Source: JBBRLG01 sp038231495 (GTDB taxonomy: Bacteria > Planctomycetota > Planctomycetia > Gemmatales > Gemmataceae). Taken from it: a stretch of DNA of 18,789 nt. The stretch spans positions 1 to 18,789 of the forward strand of contig JBBRLG010000072.1 in assembly GCA_038231495.1 (NCBI GenBank). Reading direction: 5' to 3'. The notes beneath the pieces were generated by a model. It did no database searches. It saw only the letters and a program-made list of their open reading frames with translations, and had not been told where the DNA came from. Positions 7,884 through 14,852 of the stretch are shown piece after piece. How positions within the stretch are numbered: position 1 is the first letter of the stretch; the number at the start of each line of letters is the position of its first letter. The translations under genes were made by a program, and so were the position numbers.

Positions 7884-8303
7884 CTATGGGACTGCCTTGG
7901 TACTCACCGACGTAATCTTCTGTTGTACGCCCGCGGCGTCAAGGTAGGACATCGTGCAAAAGGCCGTGTAGGTATCAGCGACCGTCAGGCCATTCACCGA
8001 CCCTGTCCAAGCAACAGCTGCACCGCCCGCGACCGGAGGCCCATTTGGCAAGTTCGTGAACCCGAAGGTCTGAGTGGTGTTTGAATCCTCCACGTTGTAC
8101 CGAAGGCCGACGAAGCCCGTTACCGTGCTGTCGATGCCTACGTTGCCCGTGGAGGAGATCGTCCACGGACCGTTGGCCCCGCCCGCTTTCGTGATCGTGG
8201 TCATCGAGTTTGTCGTCGTGCCCTTCACCCCCCCTGCCGCGACGGCAATGCCTGACAACAGCAAAACTCCGACCAAACCGAGAATTGCGCGTTTCCTCTT
8301 CAT
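7884..8303 (-). CDS. Small secreted protein, unknown function
   Basis: This 139-residue protein has a clear Sec signal peptide (MKRKRAILGLVGVLLLSGIA, likely cleaved after AVA near residue 22). The mature part is Gly/Thr/Ser-rich and looks like a small beta domain: KGTTTNSMTTITKAGGANGP, then WTISSTGNVGIDSTVTGFVG, ending QQKITSVSTKAVP. One Cys remains in the mature chain. I recognise no named family. The start is supported by AGGAAG 9 nt before the ATG. It lies 118 bp upstream of the DUF1559 gene on the same strand, and co-transcription is plausible because no clear terminator separates them. A possible role as a partner of the pilin-like protein is inference from position only. Confidence 0.72.
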   Translation of the reverse strand: MKRKRAILGLVGVLLLSGIAVAAGGVKGTTTNSMTTITKAGGANGPWTISSTGNVGIDSTVTGFVGLRYNVEDSNTTQTFGFTNLPNGPPVAGGAAVAWTGSVNGLTVADTYTAFCTMSYLDAAGVQQKITSVSTKAVP

Positions 8304-8347
8304 GGTGCTTCTTCCTGATCAAACCATGCGGCACTGGTCGCGTCGGA

Positions 8348-8378
8348 GCCTCGCCGTTCTGCCGCTTTGCGGCAAGGC
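8348..8378 (-). promoter_or_regulatory. Structured 5' leader with two exclusive hairpins
   Basis: In the leader of the secreted-protein gene, a 9-bp stem (8348-8356 with 8370-8378, one G-U pair) can form, or a tighter GCCGC-AAA-GCGGC hairpin (8361-8365 with 8369-8373); they compete for 8370-8373. This may be a regulatory leader, or just another copy of the GCCGC..GCGGC palindrome seen elsewhere in the window. Confidence 0.3.
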
Positions 8379-8455
8379 CGGTTTCACCGCCCCGGCACAC
8401 ACCGGAACGGGTAGCGAATCACAGGAGCCTGAGAGTGTTGGGTCGTCAAGTGACG

Positions 8456-8560
8456 TTATTACCCCGGCATGTAAGTTGGTCACTAAATAGTATCGGAATA
8501 GCCGTAAAACAGGGCAGTCCCAGTCGGTATTTGTGAGCATCTTACATGCCGAGGTAATAA
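8456..8560. mobile_element. 105-bp inverted-repeat element (MITE-like) in the A2M gene
   Basis: Terminal 20-bp arms, 8456-8475 and 8541-8560, are inverted copies with one mismatch (TTATTACC at one end, GGTAATAA at the other). The interior of about 65 bp is relatively AT-rich (for example TCACTAAATAGTATCGGAAT), unlike the GC-rich surroundings. No transposase and no clear target duplication are present. The right end falls within the A2M reading frame: after GIGAGYIV the translation runs through the element for about 25 residues to a TAG at its far side. A small non-autonomous element or the relic of a larger insertion fits; a simple terminator is less likely with a 65-nt loop. Confidence 0.55.
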
Positions 8561-10939
8561 TACAATGTAGCCAGCACCAATACCGAGAACCAACAGGGTG
8601 CCCCAACCCCGGTCGATCCATGTGCCCCAAACGGCATGAAACTCCTTGGCTTCCATTACCTTTGCGGGGCGCGTGGCCTCACTGAGGGAGTGAAAGCGAT
8701 CGACCGGCCGCGCTCCGAATGCCGGCGAGCGCCATTGCTTGTCGCCCGCATTCAATTGGGTTTCGGTCCGCGTGGTGGCCGCAAAGAGCGCCCGGTCGCG
8801 CAACTCCTGGGCGCGCGGTTCCACGCCTGGTTCCGGCACCGGCGACCACGGCCCCAACTTGTGAACCGCTTCCAATAATTGCGGATTTATCGAGTAGAAA
8901 TTGCGTTCCATGCCGAGCCGCTCGCGCATCACGGCAAACACCGCCTCGTCCACCGCGGCCAGGCTCAACGCGCCCTGCACCGGCGCGCCCTTGCCGTCGG
9001 TCAGGCGGAAATTCAGCTTCGTCCGCTGGCCGGGGCGGTACGGCTGGTCGTCGATGGTCGTCGCGATTTGTACCTCGTCCGGGGCGCGGACGTAGACGAC
9101 GCGGCTCTTCTGCATGGGCTTCGCGCCGTCGAATCGGTAACAGCACAGTTCAAGCGTGCCCGCCACTTCCAGCGGCAATTGCAACTGACACGCGCCCGTG
9201 CCGCCGCCCGTCAGCACGGTTTCGCTCAGGATCGTTTGGCCTTCTTTGATGAGGTCCACGTACACCGGTTGCGGGCCGCCGACGACGTGGACGGTCAGCA
9301 GGTCGCCCGCCGTGTAGACGGCCTTGTCGGTCCGCACCAGGAAATCATTGGGGTCGGTCCCGGCACCCAGGTCCACTCTCTTGCGGGCCAGGATCGTGCC
9401 TTCGCCGTCCAGGCCGCGGCCGGCGTCGAAGCCCGCGCCAAGCGCGAGCCGCACGCCAATGCTCTTTGGCAGCAGGGCGCGTACGATCGCCACGTCGTCG
9501 TTGGCGCGGGGCGTTACCTCGAAGACGCCCGCGCCCAGTTCATTGGTCGTGGTGCGAATGACTTCCCTGTCGAGTTCGACCACGATGCCGACCGACAGCG
9601 GCCGACCGTCGGCGGTGGTCGTGAGGACGTACACCTTGTTCGGCACCCCGCCGACGAGCTTGCCGTTTTCCGGCAGCACGTCGAGCCGCACGGCGTTACG
9701 CGTCACGCGCCGCGCCGCCTTTTGCGTCACCTTTTGGCCGGCACTATCCGTCACCTTCACCTCGAACGCCAGGGTCGCGTCGGCGTCGTTCTCCATAAAT
9801 TCCTTGGGAATGTCGTAATCGAGCGTGTAGACCCCCTGCCCGTCGGTGTGGTCTGGCCCATTCTTTTTCCTGCCGCCCAGCTGGATTTCGACGATACCAT
9901 CCGCGACGGGCTTGCCGAAAAAGTAGTCGGCGCGCACCGTCATCTTCACGTGGTCGCCCGGCTGGTAAAAGGGCCGGTCGAACGTCACGTCCACCTTGAA
10001 CTTCGGCAGCGTGTACTTCTTCACGTCGATGACTTGCCGGGTCTGGGTGTCGCCGACCTTGCAGCCGATGACGTACTCGCCCTCCAGGATTTCCGAGGCG
10101 AGCGGGCAGTCGGTCGCGGCGATGCCGTAACGGCTCGTTTTGCTCTCGTTTTTGTAGATGATGTTGTTGCGCGGGTCGGCGATGGTGAAAACGGTCTCCT
10201 GTTCGCTCGCCGGTTTCAGGTCGAGGCGGCGTAGGGCCAGGGCGCGGACGTGAATCGTCTGGCCGGGCTGGTAGACCGGCTTGTCGCTGCTGAGCATGAT
10301 CTTCCACGAACGCACGACGCGAATCTTTTCTTCGATGACTTCCGGCCCCTGCGGCGTCTGGGCCGTGACGCGCAGGTCGAACTCGCCGTTCAGATCGCGA
10401 ACTTGAAACGCGGGTTGGCCGTTGCCCTGCGCGTCGGTATTGAAGCGCACCACCTGTTCGACCTTGCGGGTCTCCGGGTGCAGCAACTCGATCGTCACCG
10501 GGGCATTGGCCACGGGTGCGTTCGTCTTGCGGTCGAGCAGAGCCACACGCATCGACACGTTGCTGGACGCGAGCAGTTCGCGCTGGCCTAGCACCACGAG
10601 GTCATAGGGCGTGGCCTCCACGTTTTGCACGTAGACGTTTAGCGCCACCAGGATCAACGCGGCGGCGGCGACGGTGGCCAGCGCGGCCCAGCCGGTGCGC
10701 ACCGTCCAGCGCCGTCGGCGCGTGGCGGTGCCGACCCGGCGGAGTGTGGTTTGGATCAAGAGGGGCGACGCCTGGTCGCGCGGCACCGCTTGCAAACGCA
10801 GGAGCCGGTTGCGGGCTTCGTCCACGGCCTGATTGCACACAGGGCAGGTTTCGCAGTGGGCCTGGACCAACTCGGCAGTCGGGCCGTCGAGCAGATCGTG
10901 GACGTACGATTCGGCCAGGTCGGCGACGTGTTCGGACAT
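8483..10939 (-). CDS. Anti-sigma factor fused to alpha-2-macroglobulin-like exodomain, 3' truncated
   Basis: This 818-residue protein begins with a zinc-binding anti-sigma domain (ZAS motif H28-x3-C32-x2-C35 in AHCETCPVC). A basic stretch and one transmembrane helix follow (about 83-103, WAALATVAAAALILVALNVY). Then comes a long series of A2M macroglobulin-type beta domains: MLSSDKPVYQPGQTIHVRAL, KFKVDVTFDRPFYQPGDHVK, LVRTDKAVYTAGDLL, and LSLAAVDEAVFAV near 650. Near the end, GWGTLLVLGIGAGYIV may be a second membrane segment. The last 25 or so residues derive from the inverted-repeat element at 8456-8560, so the native C-terminus is lost; the A2M 3' end reappears at 5517-6410. The start at 10939 is supported by GGGAG upstream and lies 77 bp after the ECF sigma gene, its expected partner. 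The fusion predicts cytoplasmic sigma binding controlled by an outer domain. Confidence 0.85.
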   Translation of the reverse strand: MSEHVADLAESYVHDLLDGPTAELVQAHCETCPVCNQAVDEARNRLLRLQAVPRDQASPLLIQTTLRRVGTATRRRRWTVRTGWAALATVAAAALILVALNVYVQNVEATPYDLVVLGQRELLASSNVSMRVALLDRKTNAPVANAPVTIELLHPETRKVEQVVRFNTDAQGNGQPAFQVRDLNGEFDLRVTAQTPQGPEVIEEKIRVVRSWKIMLSSDKPVYQPGQTIHVRALALRRLDLKPASEQETVFTIADPRNNIIYKNESKTSRYGIAATDCPLASEILEGEYVIGCKVGDTQTRQVIDVKKYTLPKFKVDVTFDRPFYQPGDHVKMTVRADYFFGKPVADGIVEIQLGGRKKNGPDHTDGQGVYTLDYDIPKEFMENDADATLAFEVKVTDSAGQKVTQKAARRVTRNAVRLDVLPENGKLVGGVPNKVYVLTTTADGRPLSVGIVVELDREVIRTTTNELGAGVFEVTPRANDDVAIVRALLPKSIGVRLALGAGFDAGRGLDGEGTILARKRVDLGAGTDPNDFLVRTDKAVYTAGDLLTVHVVGGPQPVYVDLIKEGQTILSETVLTGGGTGACQLQLPLEVAGTLELCCYRFDGAKPMQKSRVVYVRAPDEVQIATTIDDQPYRPGQRTKLNFRLTDGKGAPVQGALSLAAVDEAVFAVMRERLGMERNFYSINPQLLEAVHKLGPWSPVPEPGVEPRAQELRDRALFAATTRTETQLNAGDKQWRSPAFGARPVDRFHSLSEATRPAKVMEAKEFHAVWGTWIDRGWGTLLVLGIGAGYIVLLPRHVRCSQIPTGTALFYGYSDTI

Positions 10940-10994
10940 GGGTGAATTCTCCCGGTGACGGGTGAGTGGTGTTCGGTGGGGGCGGAGGTGCAAA

Positions 10995-11006
10995 GCCGCA
11001 AGCGGC
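10995..11006. repeat. GCCGC-AA-GCGGC palindrome
   Basis: A 12-bp palindrome lies in the 77-bp gap between the sigma gene and the anti-sigma/A2M gene. The flanks extend the match to copies at 12474-12523 and 16822-16865 (CAAAGCCGCAAGCGGCAAA here). In this position it could attenuate expression of the downstream anti-sigma gene. Confidence 0.5.
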
Positions 11007-11016
11007 AAATGCGGGG

Positions 11017-11610
11017 TCAGGTGGTTACTTTGTCTTCGTTGTCCCGCCGGGCCATGCCCAGCCGCGGCGTCAGCGACCGCCGCAAGGCCAACAGCCCGTG
11101 GTGCATGTGCGACCGCACCGTGCCCTCGTTGCAACCGACGACCTCCGCGATCGTCGCGTACGGCAAATCGTCCCAGACGCGCAACAGCACCACGGCCCGT
11201 TGCTGCGGCGGCAAGCCGTGGACCGCGGCCAGCACTTGCCGGTCCGTCTCGTCGGCAATGACCCGCTCCGGCGGCGATACGTCCGGCGCGGCCGGCTCGG
11301 GGGCGGCTTCACCGTTTAGCGACAGGTCGCGCTGCCCGCGGGACCGGAAGAACGCCCGACACTTGTTCAAGGCAATGGCGTACAGCCACGGCTTGAACGG
11401 CCGCGGAAACTCGTACAGGTGCCGTTTCGTCCACACGGCCAGGAAGACGTCCTGAAACAACTCCTCACCGCGGTGGTGATCGACGACCATGCGGCGGATG
11501 AACGTGAGCAGGCCGTCGGCGTGGCGGCGTACGAGCGGTTCCAGGGCGCGGGACTGGCCCCTGACCACTTTCGCCATGAGCGCTTCGTCGCGTTCCTGCT
11601 CGTCCGGCAT
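11017..11610 (-). CDS. ECF-type RNA polymerase sigma factor
   Basis: This 197-residue protein has the two-domain layout of extracytoplasmic-function sigma factors. Region 2 spans about 20-90 (ADGLLTFIRRMVVDHHRGEE, then LFQDVFLAVW, then PFKPWLYAIALNKCR). After an acidic, Pro/Ala-rich linker, region 4 spans about 122-180 (VLAAVHGLPPQQRAVVLLRV, then TIAEVVGCNEGTVRSHMHHG helix-turn-helix). It directs RNA polymerase to its own regulon. GGAG 7 nt before the ATG supports the start. Downstream on the same strand lies the membrane protein with an anti-sigma zinc motif, the usual sigma/anti-sigma gene order. Since the anti-sigma gene has lost its 3' end, control of this sigma factor may be altered: the sigma-binding domain and first membrane helix are intact, the sensor is not. 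Confidence 0.95.
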   Translation of the reverse strand: MPDEQERDEALMAKVVRGQSRALEPLVRRHADGLLTFIRRMVVDHHRGEELFQDVFLAVWTKRHLYEFPRPFKPWLYAIALNKCRAFFRSRGQRDLSLNGEAAPEPAAPDVSPPERVIADETDRQVLAAVHGLPPQQRAVVLLRVWDDLPYATIAEVVGCNEGTVRSHMHHGLLALRRSLTPRLGMARRDNEDKVTT

Positions 11611-11668
11611 GCGGCGTCTCCTGGGGAGCTACCCACCCTTATGCGCGTGGCCGGTCCGCCGTTGAAAG

Positions 11669-11682
11669 AATTGCCGTCAATT
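11669..11682. promoter_or_regulatory. AATTG-N4-CAATT palindrome upstream of the sigma gene
   Basis: A 5-bp inverted repeat with a 4-bp spacer lies about 60 bp upstream of the sigma gene start, in the gap shared with the divergent HEAT-repeat gene. The minus strand reads TTGACG here but has no matching -10 box at normal spacing. It could be an autoregulatory promoter element or an operator; this is a weak suggestion. Confidence 0.2.
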
Positions 11683-11761
11683 TTCTGCGCCGCCTGACGA
11701 CTTGACCTAAGCTTGCAAGACGGCCGGGGTGCGCCGTCATCGGGACGAAGAGGACCGTGCT

Positions 11762-12469
11762 TTGGCAAACACGACCGGGACTGCCGAGCCTAACTTACGC
11801 CAGTGGATCGACCGGCTCAAGGACAAGGAGCCGGCCAAACGGCTGCACGCCGTCGCGCTCCTCGGCGGTCTCGGCCCGCGCGCCCTGGGCGCGCTGCCGG
11901 CCCTGATTGCCGCGCTGGCCGATTCGGCGGCGGAGGTCCGGCGCATGGCGGCCCAGACCCTTGGCGAAATGGGCGTCGAAGCCCGCACGGCCATTCCCGC
12001 GCTGACCCACGCCCTGAAAGACCCAGTGGAAGCCGTCCGCCGTCGGGCCGTCGTTGCCCTGAGCGAAATGGGGCCGGAAGCGCGTCCCGCCGTCGCGGCG
12101 CTGACGCAATGCCTGCGCGACGAGAGCGTGACGGTGCGCCGCTGGGCGGCGTTGGCCCTGGGTGAGATCGGCCCGACCGCGCCCGCTTCCATTCCCGCGC
12201 TGATCGAGGCGCTGCGCGAGGACGACGCGCGCAACCGCGCGGTGTCTGCCGCGGCCCTGGTGAAGATGGGTTCGCGGGCGGTGCCACGCCTGGTGGACGC
12301 CCTGCACCACCCCGACCCGCAAGTCCGCCGCTTGGCCGCCCTGACTTTGAGTAAGAATCCGCTCGGCAAGGATGTCGTGGAAGCATTGGCATCCTTAAGG
12401 AAGGACGCCGACGCCACGGTGCGCGAGGCTGCCGCCGAGGCGCTGCAGCGGGTCAGCGGTCGGAAATAG
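11762..12469 (+). CDS. HEAT-repeat (PBS lyase-type) scaffold protein
   Basis: This protein of about 235 residues consists almost wholly of HEAT-like repeats of about 36 residues. Successive units contain AAEVRRMAAQTLGEMGVEAR, EAVRRRAVVALSEMGPEARP, SVTVRRWAALALGEIGPTAP, NRAVSAAALVKMGSRAV, PQVRRLAALTLSKN and ATVREAAAEALQRV. Such solenoids act in protein-protein interaction; no catalytic residues are seen. There is no signal peptide, so it is probably cytoplasmic. I prefer a TTG start at 11762 (product beginning MANTTGTAEPNLRQWIDRL) because AGAGGA lies 7 nt upstream; an in-frame GTG at 11729 would add 11 charged residues but lacks a good ribosome site. It diverges from the sigma factor gene across about 150 bp and ends at a long hairpin shared with the convergent CPBP gene. 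Confidence 0.88.
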   Translation: MANTTGTAEPNLRQWIDRLKDKEPAKRLHAVALLGGLGPRALGALPALIAALADSAAEVRRMAAQTLGEMGVEARTAIPALTHALKDPVEAVRRRAVVALSEMGPEARPAVAALTQCLRDESVTVRRWAALALGEIGPTAPASIPALIEALREDDARNRAVSAAALVKMGSRAVPRLVDALHHPDPQVRRLAALTLSKNPLGKDVVEALASLRKDADATVREAAAEALQRVSGRK

Positions 12470-12473
12470 GGTT

Positions 12474-12523
12474 TTTGCCGCTTGCGGCTTTGCGGGAAAA
12501 ACCGCAACGCCGCAAGCGGCAAA
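12474..12523. terminator. Bidirectional hairpin terminator (GCCGCTTGCGGC type)
   Basis: Arms of 22 bp (12474-12495 and 12502-12523; 21 of 22 positions pair) enclose a 6-bp GAAAAA loop. It starts 4 bp after the HEAT-repeat stop and ends 4 bp before the stop of the convergent CPBP gene. The outer pairs are TTT on one strand and AAA on the other, so each transcript ends in a short U-run after the stem. The stem contains the palindrome shared with 10995-11006 and 16822-16865. Confidence 0.8.
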
Positions 12524-12527
12524 GACG

Positions 12528-13967
12528 TTAACTCGCACTCACCAGCAACAACACCGTCACCATCGTATTATTGAGGCCGTGGGCCACCATCGACGGGATC
12601 AGCGTCCCACGCCACTCGCGCGCCATCGAGAAGCCGACCGCCAGCGACATCAGCACCGGCACCGCCAGGACGCCCTGCGGGTGAATCACCGCGAATACGA
12701 AGCTCACAAGGACCGCGCTGGCCAGGAAGCTCAGAGCGCGTCCCCACCGGCCCGTGGCCTCGCGCAGGTGCCGATACAGGACGCCGCGGAACATCGTCTC
12801 CTCGATGATCGGCGCCCCGACGCTGGCCGCGAGGATCACTTGCAGTTTGCCCCACCAATTCGCCTTCAACAAAATCCCGGCAATCGGATGGCTGGGGTCC
12901 GAGCCGATGCCCAGCGGGCCGCCGCCTTCGCCGAACAGCGCTTTGGACAGGTGGATCAGGCCGAAGGTGAGGAGCGCGCCGACCAACAACAACGGCAGCG
13001 TGGCCGTGTAACTGGCAAGGCCGTAGATCGGCTCCAGCAGCACCGACCACCCGACAGCGCGCGGGGCTGAGGTACGGTCCTTCCAGACGAGGCCGATCTC
13101 GCGCCGCACGGTTGGCCACGGGACGCCGCGGAGTACAGGCCACGCCAGCACTGCCAGGCTGCTCAACGCCAACAATCCCGAAACGAGGAGCCGGTTTTCG
13201 CCGGTGGGCAGGAACGAGGCGAGGAGGCCCAGGCCCAGGAAAACCACCATCCACAGCGCGAACGTTTCCGCGTAGATGCCGCCGTTGAGTGAACCCGTAT
13301 TGAAACGCAACCGCGCCTTGCGCTGGGCAAGCAGGATCGTCATGCCGACCAGCAGGGCCACGCCGACGCCGACCAGCCCCACGAAGCCAAACACCACGGC
13401 GAACAGGAACAAAACCGCGTTCTTGGCCGGGCCGACGACTGCCGCGCGCGCCGCCGAGTCCGGCCCGTCTGGCGGGTTCAGGGCCAGGTCGCCGAACCAG
13501 CCGAGCTTGTCGTGCAATTCCTGCCGGTCGTCGTCCATCAGCGACGGGGCGTTAAGCCGCTCGTCCCGGTAATCCTCGTACACTTTCTGGAGCAACTCCG
13601 CCGCGTGCGGATCGGCAAGCGGCGGGTCGAGTTTGTGCAACTGCTTCAGCGCTTCGTCCGGGTCGCGCAACTCGCCCGCCAGGACCACGAAACGCAACCG
13701 CTGCGCTTCCGGCCCGGTGTTCAACGACTCGGCTTCCTGATAAACCTTGTCCCGCTGCGAATCGCCGAACTGAGTCCGGCCGATGAGTTGGCGAGCCTGG
13801 AATTCAAACGTCGCGCCGGCGGTCTGCTTCTTCGCTTCGCCCTTGCGGTCGAGCACCAGCTGGCCGACGAACGCCGTCGCCACCGCCAGGGCGATCGCTG
13901 CCCAGGCGACGCGCGGGTAGCCCCGGCGGCGCAGCGATTCAACAGGCAACTCGGACGCCGTCGTCAT
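12528..13967 (-). CDS. CPBP-family intramembrane metalloprotease (CAAX protease-like)
   Basis: This 479-residue multi-pass membrane protein has the three signatures of the CPBP/Abi family in its C-terminal third: EETMFRG (E389, E390, R394), FAVIHPQG (H429) and HGLNN (H463, N467). The catalytic residues are therefore present. One membrane helix near 20-40 is followed by a soluble segment of about 140 residues (50-175) rich in Asp, Glu and Gln, an addition not seen in minimal family members, then about seven more hydrophobic helices from 183 on. Family members cleave or process membrane proteins or act in self-immunity; the substrate here is unknown. GGGGA sits a few nt before the ATG. The gene starts 24 bp after the ROK kinase stop on the same strand, so they likely share a transcript. 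Confidence 0.92.
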   Translation of the reverse strand: MTTASELPVESLRRRGYPRVAWAAIALAVATAFVGQLVLDRKGEAKKQTAGATFEFQARQLIGRTQFGDSQRDKVYQEAESLNTGPEAQRLRFVVLAGELRDPDEALKQLHKLDPPLADPHAAELLQKVYEDYRDERLNAPSLMDDDRQELHDKLGWFGDLALNPPDGPDSAARAAVVGPAKNAVLFLFAVVFGFVGLVGVGVALLVGMTILLAQRKARLRFNTGSLNGGIYAETFALWMVVFLGLGLLASFLPTGENRLLVSGLLALSSLAVLAWPVLRGVPWPTVRREIGLVWKDRTSAPRAVGWSVLLEPIYGLASYTATLPLLLVGALLTFGLIHLSKALFGEGGGPLGIGSDPSHPIAGILLKANWWGKLQVILAASVGAPIIEETMFRGVLYRHLREATGRWGRALSFLASAVLVSFVFAVIHPQGVLAVPVLMSLAVGFSMAREWRGTLIPSMVAHGLNNTMVTVLLLVSAS

Positions 13968-13991
13968 CGGTAATCCCCAGGCGTTGCGACT

Positions 13992-14654
13992 TCAGGCGCG
14001 AATCGCGCTGTCTTCCCACAGGCGGACGCCGCCGAGGAAGGCGTTGTTGTTGTCGCCGCGCCGCGCGCCGGTCGGCAACTCTTCCAGCTTGCGAACGTTG
14101 CCGCCCCCCAGCACGACGTAGTCGGCGACGAAGGCGTTCTTGAAGCGCTCGACCACGTCGAAGACGTAGCCCTGCCACTTCCGCTTGCCGACGCGGTTCA
14201 TGCCCGCCTCGCCGACGTAGTCCTCGTAAGACCGACTTTTGCGGTAGGGCAAGTGTCCGATTTCCAGCGGCGCGACCAGGCCGTCGATGACGAGGGTGGT
14301 GCCGAGGCCGGTGCCCAGGCCGAGGAACAACATACGGCCGCCCTCGTAGCTGCCCAGGGCCTGCATGGCCGCGTCGTTGATGAGCTTGTAGGGTTTGCCG
14401 AGCGCGGCGAAGTCGAAATCGACCCAGCCGGGGCCGAGGTTGACCGGCTCCTTGATAATCTTGCCGTGGGCGACGGGCGACGGGAACCCGATCGTGACGT
14501 GGTCGTAGGCCCAATCGGCCGTATTTTGCTGCACGACGTCTACCAACTGCTGGGGCGTCAGCGCCGGGCCGGACGGGTGCTTGCGCAACTCTTCGCCGCC
14601 GGTGTGCTTGAGCTTGATGTTCGTCCCGCCCACGTCGATCACAAGTATATTCAT
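13992..14654 (-). CDS. ROK-family sugar kinase (polyphosphate glucokinase-like)
   Basis: This 220-residue protein has the actin-like ATPase fold of ROK kinases. The phosphate-1 motif is IDVGGTNIK (D7), the sugar-binding block is GFPSPVAHGKIIKEPVNLGP (56-75), the catalytic Asp is in LINDAAM (N93, D94), the phosphate-2 motif is LGLGTGLGTTLVIDG (111-125), and EIGHLPY (E131, H134) follows. The ROK zinc-binding cysteine cluster is absent and the size is small, as in the polyphosphate glucokinase branch, so phosphorylation of glucose with ATP or polyphosphate is plausible but not proven. GGAGAGG 5 nt before the ATG supports the start. It is the first gene of a minus-strand pair with the CPBP protease and diverges from the fructose-bisphosphatase gene across 198 bp. 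Confidence 0.85.
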   Translation of the reverse strand: MNILVIDVGGTNIKLKHTGGEELRKHPSGPALTPQQLVDVVQQNTADWAYDHVTIGFPSPVAHGKIIKEPVNLGPGWVDFDFAALGKPYKLINDAAMQALGSYEGGRMLFLGLGTGLGTTLVIDGLVAPLEIGHLPYRKSRSYEDYVGEAGMNRVGKRKWQGYVFDVVERFKNAFVADYVVLGGGNVRKLEELPTGARRGDNNNAFLGGVRLWEDSAIRA

Positions 14655-14852
14655 TCAGGCCTCTCCCCGTACGGCACCGATTTACTGTGATTCTACCGGA
14701 AACGCGCGGCCGGTGTCACCGGTGATGCGGCGAAGAACGGAAATCAGAGTTCACCGCGGATCGATTTTTTTGGGGCTTTTCTGCCAAGCAAAGTTGATAA
14801 TGATTCGTGCAGTACCATCGCAAACAGCAGGAAACGTAAAGAGGACCCAGGC

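Noticed and set aside
8304..8455. Cyclic di-GMP or cobalamin riboswitch in the leader
   Set aside because: A GCAAAGC-like stretch is present, but the other conserved blocks of the GEMM or B12 classes are missing.
6411..8455. Classical insertion sequence splitting the A2M gene
   Set aside because: No transposase is encoded, the two ends do not share terminal repeats, and the middle of the A2M protein is missing.
8879..10234. 451-codon plus-strand frame opposite the anti-sigma/A2M gene
   Set aside because: His/Arg/Val-rich shadow of the minus-strand gene, with no domain or ribosome site.
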